The notes under the pieces: model-generated
Told to the model about the DNA's origin: nothing
The model's database searches: none
Seen by the model: only the letters and a program-made list of their open reading frames with translations
Program-made: the position numbers and the translations under genes
Shown here: in pieces, positions 33,832 to 37,124 of the stretch
Numbering within the stretch: position 1 is the stretch's first letter
How the letters are laid out: every line of letters starts with the position of its first letter
Source of the DNA: RGIG6374 sp045600965
GTDB taxonomy: Bacteria; Bacteroidota; Bacteroidia; Bacteroidales; UBA932
Direction of reading: 5' to 3'
DNA length: 37,124 bases
Assembly (NCBI GenBank): GCA_045600965.1
Contig: JAZRYW010000017.1
Location: 1 to 37,124 of the forward strand

Positions 33832-33835
33832 TTTT

Positions 33836-33866
33836 TTTGGAGTTTAAAGAAAAGTATATATCTTTG
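33836..33866 (+). promoter_or_regulatory. Promoter of tRNA-Leu
   Basis: TTTG at 33836-33839, 19 nt, TATCTTTG at 33859-33866, 10 nt before the tRNA. It is a consensus match with ideal spacing, starting 5 nt after the phosphatase stop. Confidence 0.85.
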
Positions 33867-33876
33867 CAACCCTAAA

Positions 33877-33959
33877 GTCCGAGTGGCGGAATGGTAGACG
33901 CGCTAGTTTCAGGGACTAGTGTCAGAAATGATGTGCAAGTTCGATTCTTGTCTCGGACA
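33877..33959 (+). tRNA. tRNA-Leu (anticodon CAG)
   Basis: The acceptor stem GTCCGAG (33877-33883) pairs fully with CTCGGAC (33952-33958), with discriminator A33959. The anticodon stem CTAGT/ACTAG encloses the loop TTCAGGG, so the anticodon is CAG. A long variable arm (about 33919-33933) and the T-loop sequence TTCGATTC support a class II leucine tRNA. The 3' CCA is not encoded. Promoter and terminator flank it. Confidence 0.95.
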
Positions 33960-33967
33960 CCTTTCAT

Positions 33968-34017
33968 AGAGGAGACTGAAAGTCTGTCAGGACTTTGACG
34001 TCATCCTCTTTTCTTTT
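33968..34017 (+). terminator. Terminator of tRNA-Leu
   Basis: An extended imperfect stem: AGAGGA pairs with TCCTCT at the base and AAAGTC with GACTTT near the tip, followed by a T-rich tract (TTTTCTTTTT). Confidence 0.8.
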
Positions 34018-34102
34018 TGCGATTAGATAATCATATCAAAACAGCTTCTAAGGACTTGCGAAACTTCAGTGATGTATTTATGCGTTAATGATAATAAATT
34101 AT

Positions 34103-34110
34103 TAAATTTG
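34103..34110 (+). promoter_or_regulatory. -7 element of nagB
   Basis: TAAATTTG matches TAnnTTTG, 19 nt before the nagB ATG. The upstream region is AT-rich with a TTTA rather than a TTTG near the -33 position. Confidence 0.55.
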
Positions 34111-34129
34111 CGGGTCAAATTGTGTGAAT

Positions 34130-34921
34130 ATGAGACTTATAATTGAAAAGAACACCGCCGATGTCGCAAGATGGACAGCAAGGTATATCGTGAACGAGAT
34201 AAACAAGCATCAGAAAACTTCTGACAGACCTTTCGTCCTCGGCCTGCCTACGGGCTCCACTCCTATGGGTACATATCGTGAACTGATACAGCTCTGCCGT
34301 CTCGGCGAAGTGTCGTTCAGGAATGTCATAACCTTCAATATGGACGAATATGTGGGCATCCCGGAAGACCACGCCCAGAGCTACCATACCTTTATGTGGG
34401 ACAATCTCTTCAGCCACATCGACATCAACCCCGAGAACGTCAACATCCTCAACGGAAACGCTCCTGACCTTCAGGCCGAATGCGATGCGTATGAAGCCAA
34501 GATCAAGGCTGTCGGTGGAATCGACCTCTTTATGGGCGGCATAGGCGAGGACGGACACATCGCTTTCAATGAGCCTTTCTCATCCCTCCAGTCCCGCACG
34601 CGTGTGAAGACTCTCACCGAAGACACCAGGACCGTCAACTCCCGATTCTTCGGGAACGATCCGTCAAAGGTCCCCACCAAGGCGCTGACCGTAGGCGTCG
34701 GCACCATAATGGACGCCCGTCAGGTGCTTATCCTCGCACTCGGTCCCAGAAAGGCCAATGCCGTGCAGCAGTGCGTCGAAGGGCCTCTGAACCACCAGTA
34801 CACAGTCACCGCCCTTCAGATTCATCCAAGGGGAATAATGGTGTGCGACGACAATGCCGTAATCAACCTCAAGGTTGGCACTTACCGCTATTTCCTTGAT
34901 ATAGAAAGAGACAACCTCTAA
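34130..34921 (+). CDS. nagB: Glucosamine-6-phosphate deaminase
   Basis: This 263-residue cytosolic enzyme converts GlcN-6-P to fructose-6-P and ammonia. The start MRLIIEKNTADVARW aligns with known NagB starts; a GTG 6 nt upstream in frame is less likely. Catalytic residues fall at the same numbers as in E. coli: Asp72 (NMDEYVG), Asp141, His143 and Glu148 (GGIGEDGHIAFNEP). GLPTGSTPMGTYREL binds the phosphate. It has its own promoter after the tRNA and is separated by a terminator from trpB2, so it is not strictly part of the PUL, but it supplies the last step for amino sugars taken up by it. Confidence 0.96.
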   Translation: MRLIIEKNTADVARWTARYIVNEINKHQKTSDRPFVLGLPTGSTPMGTYRELIQLCRLGEVSFRNVITFNMDEYVGIPEDHAQSYHTFMWDNLFSHIDINPENVNILNGNAPDLQAECDAYEAKIKAVGGIDLFMGGIGEDGHIAFNEPFSSLQSRTRVKTLTEDTRTVNSRFFGNDPSKVPTKALTVGVGTIMDARQVLILALGPRKANAVQQCVEGPLNHQYTVTALQIHPRGIMVCDDNAVINLKVGTYRYFLDIERDNL

Positions 34922-34938
34922 TGAAATAATCCAACTGG

Positions 34939-34970
34939 AGTCCGGACCGTCGGCCCGGACTTTGTTTTTT
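34939..34970 (+). terminator. Terminator between nagB and trpB2
   Basis: AGTCCGGACC (34939-34948) pairs with GGCCCGGACT (34952-34961) with one mismatch, followed by TTGTTTTTTT. It lies only about 13 nt before the trpB2 ATG. Confidence 0.8.
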
Positions 34971-34983
34971 TGAGGCCATATAT

Positions 34984-36273
34984 ATGAAACTCACCAAAAA
35001 GATTCTTCTTACTGAAGATATGATGCCGAGGCGCTGGTACAATATCGTCGCCGATATGCCCGACAAGCCTCTTCCCCTGCTCAATCCAAAGACACGTCAG
35101 AGCGTTACTCTGGAAGACCTTTCGCAGATATTCGCGGAGGAGTGCGCCCGTCAGGAACTTTCCGCCGAACGGTGGATAGACATTCCCGACGAGGTGTACC
35201 AGATATACAGGATATACCGTCCCACTCCTCTTGTGCGCGCATCCGGCCTTGAAAAGGCGCTCGACACGCCCGCCCGCATATATTTCAAGAACGAAAGTCT
35301 CAGCCCTGTGGGTTCCCACAAACTCAATTCAGCCGTGCCGCAGGCCTTCTACAATGCAAGGCAGGGCATAAGGCACGTCACTACGGAAACAGGCGCCGGA
35401 CAGTGGGGTTCGGCTCTCAGCGTGGCCTGCGCTCACTTCGGCCTTCAGGCGGATGTCTTTATGGTGAAGAACAGCTATTATTCCAAGCCTTACCGCAAAC
35501 TCGTGATGAGGACCTACGGCGGCAACGCTCATCCCTCTCCCTCCGACATCACCGAGTTCGGACGCGGAGTGCTTGCCAGGGACCCCGAATGCGGCGGCTC
35601 GCTCGGAATAGCGATATCCGAGGCCGTGGAGATGGCTCTCACACAGCCCGACACCCGCTACACGCTCGGCAGCGTGCTTAACCACGTCACCCTGCATCAG
35701 ACCATAATCGGTCTTGAGGCGGAAAGGCAGATGGAGATGGCCGATGACTTCCCGGACAAGATCATCGCCTGCTTCGGCGGCGGCTCGAATCTGGGCGGAA
35801 TCAGTTTCCCCTTCCTTCGCCATATGTTCAACGGTGACTGCAAGCATATCGACGTCATCGCGGCCGAGCCTGAGGCCTGCCCGAAATTCACAAAGGGAGA
35901 GTTCCGTTACGATTACGGCGACACGGCCGGAGTCACGCCTCTCATCCCTATGTACACACTCGGACACGACTACCAGCCGAGCCAGATACACGCGGCCGGG
36001 TTGCGCTACCACGGCGGCGGACAACTCGCTTCGCAGCTCGTCAAGGACGGGTTCATCACTTCGCAGGCTGTCAGTCAGGAGGAATGCTTCAAGGCAGGAG
36101 TCCTTTTCTCACGCGTGGAAGGCATAATTCCCGCGCCCGAATCGACTCACGCGATAGCAGTGACCATACGCGAGGCCTTGAAGGCGAAGGAAGCCGGGAA
36201 AGGCGAATGCATACTCTTCAACCTGTCCGGCCACGGTCTGATAGATATGGCCGCTTACGAAAAATTCATATAG
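34984..36273 (+). CDS. trpB2: TrpB2-type tryptophan synthase beta subunit
   Basis: The 429-residue PLP enzyme condenses indole with serine to form tryptophan. The PLP lysine is Lys113 in NESLSPVGSHKLNSA, and TETGAGQWGSALSVAC and CFGGGSNLGG (phosphate binding) follow. The long N-terminal segment, FKNESLSP and the FLRH-type region are those of the TrpB2 class, not TrpB1 with its KREDLNHTGAHK. No trpA lies nearby, so it probably works alone to recycle indole. No promoter fits in the 62-nt gap beyond the nagB terminator, so expression may depend on read-through. Confidence 0.93.
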   Translation: MKLTKKILLTEDMMPRRWYNIVADMPDKPLPLLNPKTRQSVTLEDLSQIFAEECARQELSAERWIDIPDEVYQIYRIYRPTPLVRASGLEKALDTPARIYFKNESLSPVGSHKLNSAVPQAFYNARQGIRHVTTETGAGQWGSALSVACAHFGLQADVFMVKNSYYSKPYRKLVMRTYGGNAHPSPSDITEFGRGVLARDPECGGSLGIAISEAVEMALTQPDTRYTLGSVLNHVTLHQTIIGLEAERQMEMADDFPDKIIACFGGGSNLGGISFPFLRHMFNGDCKHIDVIAAEPEACPKFTKGEFRYDYGDTAGVTPLIPMYTLGHDYQPSQIHAAGLRYHGGGQLASQLVKDGFITSQAVSQEECFKAGVLFSRVEGIIPAPESTHAIAVTIREALKAKEAGKGECILFNLSGHGLIDMAAYEKFI

Positions 36274-36281
36274 CCGACGTT

Positions 36282-36482
36282 ATGAAAAGGATTTCCATCG
36301 CAATCACGCTGCTGCTCAGCAGTATATATGGCGCAAATTCACAGGAAAAACCCTTTATGGAGGACCTTTCCTACTATATCGAGAATCCCGCCGTGTCCGG
36401 CCTCGGACAGGAGGAGGGACGCGCCTGGTACATTCCCGAAAGCAGCATAAGCCTCAACGGCAGATGGATTCTATATCGTTGA
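36282..36482 (+). pseudogene. Truncated N-terminus of a GH2-like glycosidase
   Basis: A 66-residue frame starting MKRISIAITLLLSSIYGANSQ, a signal peptide, then FMEDLSYYIENPAVSGLGQE and PESSISLNGRWILYR. This resembles the start of Bacteroidales GH2 beta-galactosidases (normally about 1000 residues), where SLNG-x-W-x-F leads into the sugar-binding jelly roll. The frame departs from the family after NGRW and stops at 36482. The DNA beyond is unlike a GH2 gene, so I infer that an insertion or deletion cut the gene around 36465-36480. It starts 8 nt after trpB2. Confidence 0.65.
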
Positions 36483-36487
36483 AATTT

Positions 36488-36844
36488 ATGGAAGATTACC
36501 TCTTAAGGGAGATTGACCGCATTGGCGAGATGCTCTTTCAGATAGCCCGCCGTCTTGGCCTGCTTAAAGGACAAAAGGATGTGATTCCTATCGAGTATGT
36601 CAAATCGGAAATCATCTCTTCCGGGTTGGAAGTGGACATCGACCAGGTGCTCCGGAAAGACCATCCTGCAATATGGCTTGTAGAACGGGAGCATTTCTCC
36701 GAAAAAGCTTTGGAAACCTTTGCTGACATATTGCTGCATTCGGATATTCAGGAAGAAACGAAGCAGGCTTTCCTTTGTGATGCGACAACATATCTGGATG
36801 GCAAAGGCTACTTCTCGTTCCTGCTCCATTCATATATGGATTAA
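36488..36844 (+). CDS. Uncharacterised small protein of the inserted segment
   Basis: This 118-residue protein starts MEDYLLREIDRIGEML (an ATG at 36464 would add 8 residues but lies within the GH2 remnant). It is predicted all-helical: YLLREIDRIGEMLFQIARRLGLL is amphipathic, and the C-terminal half, FADILLHSDIQEETKQAFLCDATTYLD, is also helical. No signal peptide, membrane segment or catalytic motif is visible. Similar short proteins occur in Bacteroidales genomes, as far as I recall, but I know no function. Lower GC than its neighbours suggests transfer. Confidence 0.65.
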   Translation: MEDYLLREIDRIGEMLFQIARRLGLLKGQKDVIPIEYVKSEIISSGLEVDIDQVLRKDHPAIWLVEREHFSEKALETFADILLHSDIQEETKQAFLCDATTYLDGKGYFSFLLHSYMD

Positions 36845-36852
36845 TTCAAAGT

Positions 36853-36930
36853 TGCTACGAAAAGGCAGTCAAACGTAGCAAAATGTCTGAATTCAGGCAA
36901 ACTGCTACGTTTGAGGCCCTGAATGTAGCA
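36853..36930. repeat. 44-bp imperfect palindrome with two outer TGCTAC half-sites
   Basis: Positions 36870-36913 form a palindrome: outer arms CAAACGTAGCA (36870-36880) and TGCTACGTTTG (36903-36913) are perfect 11-bp inverted repeats, and the centre CTGAATTCAG (36887-36896) is itself a perfect palindrome. A further TGCTACG at 36853-36859 and TGTAGCA at 36924-36930 lie outside, so the half-site occurs four times with alternating direction. There is no T-run, so it is not an ordinary terminator. It may be a recombinase, relaxase or plasmid/element maintenance site. Confidence 0.75.
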
Positions 36931-36946
36931 ATATTTGGGGGCTGAC

Positions 36947-36983
36947 AAAAAAGAAGGCTTCACCAATTTCTTGATGAAGCCTT
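36947..36983 (-). terminator. Terminator of the minus-strand gene at the right edge
   Basis: AAGGCTTCA (36954-36962) and TGAAGCCTT (36975-36983) form a perfect 9-bp stem. On the minus strand it is followed by CTTTTTTG (36946-36953), making an intrinsic terminator 7 nt beyond the TAG at 36990-36992. Confidence 0.8.
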
Positions 36984-36989
36984 GCTCCC

Positions 36990-37124
36990 CTAATGTTCGA
37001 AATATTGAACCTCTGGGAAGGGTTCAAGGAGGTCGTCAAATTCATTGATAATAATAGAGCTTGGCTTGATGCATTGATGGGAAAAGATTATCTTTACAGA
37101 ACAAATAATTGTCGTTATGGAGAA
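36990..37124 (-). CDS. C-terminal end of an unidentified protein (runs off right edge)
   Basis: An open minus-strand frame of 44 residues ends at TAG (36990-36992) with the sequence IIINEFDDLLEPFPEVQYFEH. It is followed at once by an intrinsic terminator of the same direction, which supports it as the real coding frame. The plus strand of the same interval also has an open frame from ATG 36993 (MFEILNLWEGFKEVVKF...), which I consider less likely because the terminator T-run faces the other way. No family recognised. Confidence 0.45.
   Translation of the reverse strand, partial: FSITTIICSVKIIFSHQCIKPSSIIINEFDDLLEPFPEVQYFEH

Noticed and set aside
33877..33959. tRNA-Leu considered as an integration (att) site of a mobile element
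   Set aside because: I found no repeated copy of the tRNA 3' end in the window and no integrase next to it.
36870..36913. Palindrome considered as a CRISPR array or rho-independent terminator
   Set aside because: There are no regularly spaced direct repeats with spacers and no T-run on either side of the hairpin.

Overview
The window looks like chromosomal DNA from a Bacteroidales bacterium with a fairly GC-rich genome. The evidence is a SusC/SusD pair, many lipoproteins with Bacteroidetes-type signal peptides, promoters of the Bacteroidetes form TTTG-N19/20-TAnnTTTG, the rpsF-rpsR-rplI order, and start codons mostly without Shine-Dalgarno sequences. I cannot fix the genus; a Rikenellaceae or 'Cryptobacteroides'-like lineage is only a guess.

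Layout. (a) 1-1.1 kb: AT-richer accessory DNA on the minus strand, with an intact AbiEi-like antitoxin (DUF6088), a decayed AbiEii toxin and the start of another gene. (b) 1.2-3.6 kb, minus strand: a lipoprotein cyclophilin and a POT-family peptide transporter. (c) 3.6-10.4 kb, plus strand: an envelope/housekeeping run of polysaccharide flippase, dut, murF, LpxL-type acyltransferase, a DUF4831 protein and a PepD dipeptidase. (d) 10.4-11.65 kb: rpsF-rpsR-rplI with a strong promoter, a leader hairpin and a terminator. (e) 11.74-13.3 kb, minus strand: GT2 glycosyltransferase and 5-formyltetrahydrofolate cyclo-ligase. (f) 13.4-16.2 kb: a two-domain M16 metalloprotease. (g) 16.3-33.8 kb: a polysaccharide utilisation locus (PUL) in two transcription units. 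The first is AGE epimerase, GHL10, SusC, SusD, DUF5018 lipoprotein, second GHL10 and BACON lipoprotein. The second is a Tat-exported DUF4434 protein, a sugar-porter MFS, a DUF5009/NagX-like membrane acyltransferase and a secreted metallophosphatase. (h) 33.88 kb: tRNA-Leu(CAG). (i) 34.1-36.3 kb: nagB and a stand-alone trpB2. (j) 36.28-37.1 kb: the first 66 codons of a GH2-like glycosidase, cut off by foreign AT-richer DNA with a small unknown gene, a large palindrome with satellite half-sites, and a minus-strand gene end with its terminator.

The most interesting region is the PUL. It has a true N-acylglucosamine 2-epimerase, two paralogous GHL10 proteins, a third probable TIM-barrel enzyme (DUF4434), a sugar porter and a NagX/HGSNAT-like acetyltransferase homologue; nagB lies just downstream under its own promoter. 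My inference is that it handles an amino-sugar polymer, possibly one with unacetylated glucosamine, such as denuded peptidoglycan strands, PNAG-like polymer or chitosan. No hexosaminidase, deacetylase, kinase or regulator is present in the window, so the substrate is open. A second striking feature is that the two large surface lipoproteins share a C-terminal domain but carry different N-terminal modules (DUF5018 versus BACON repeats), and both occur in an operon that also has two GHL10 copies.
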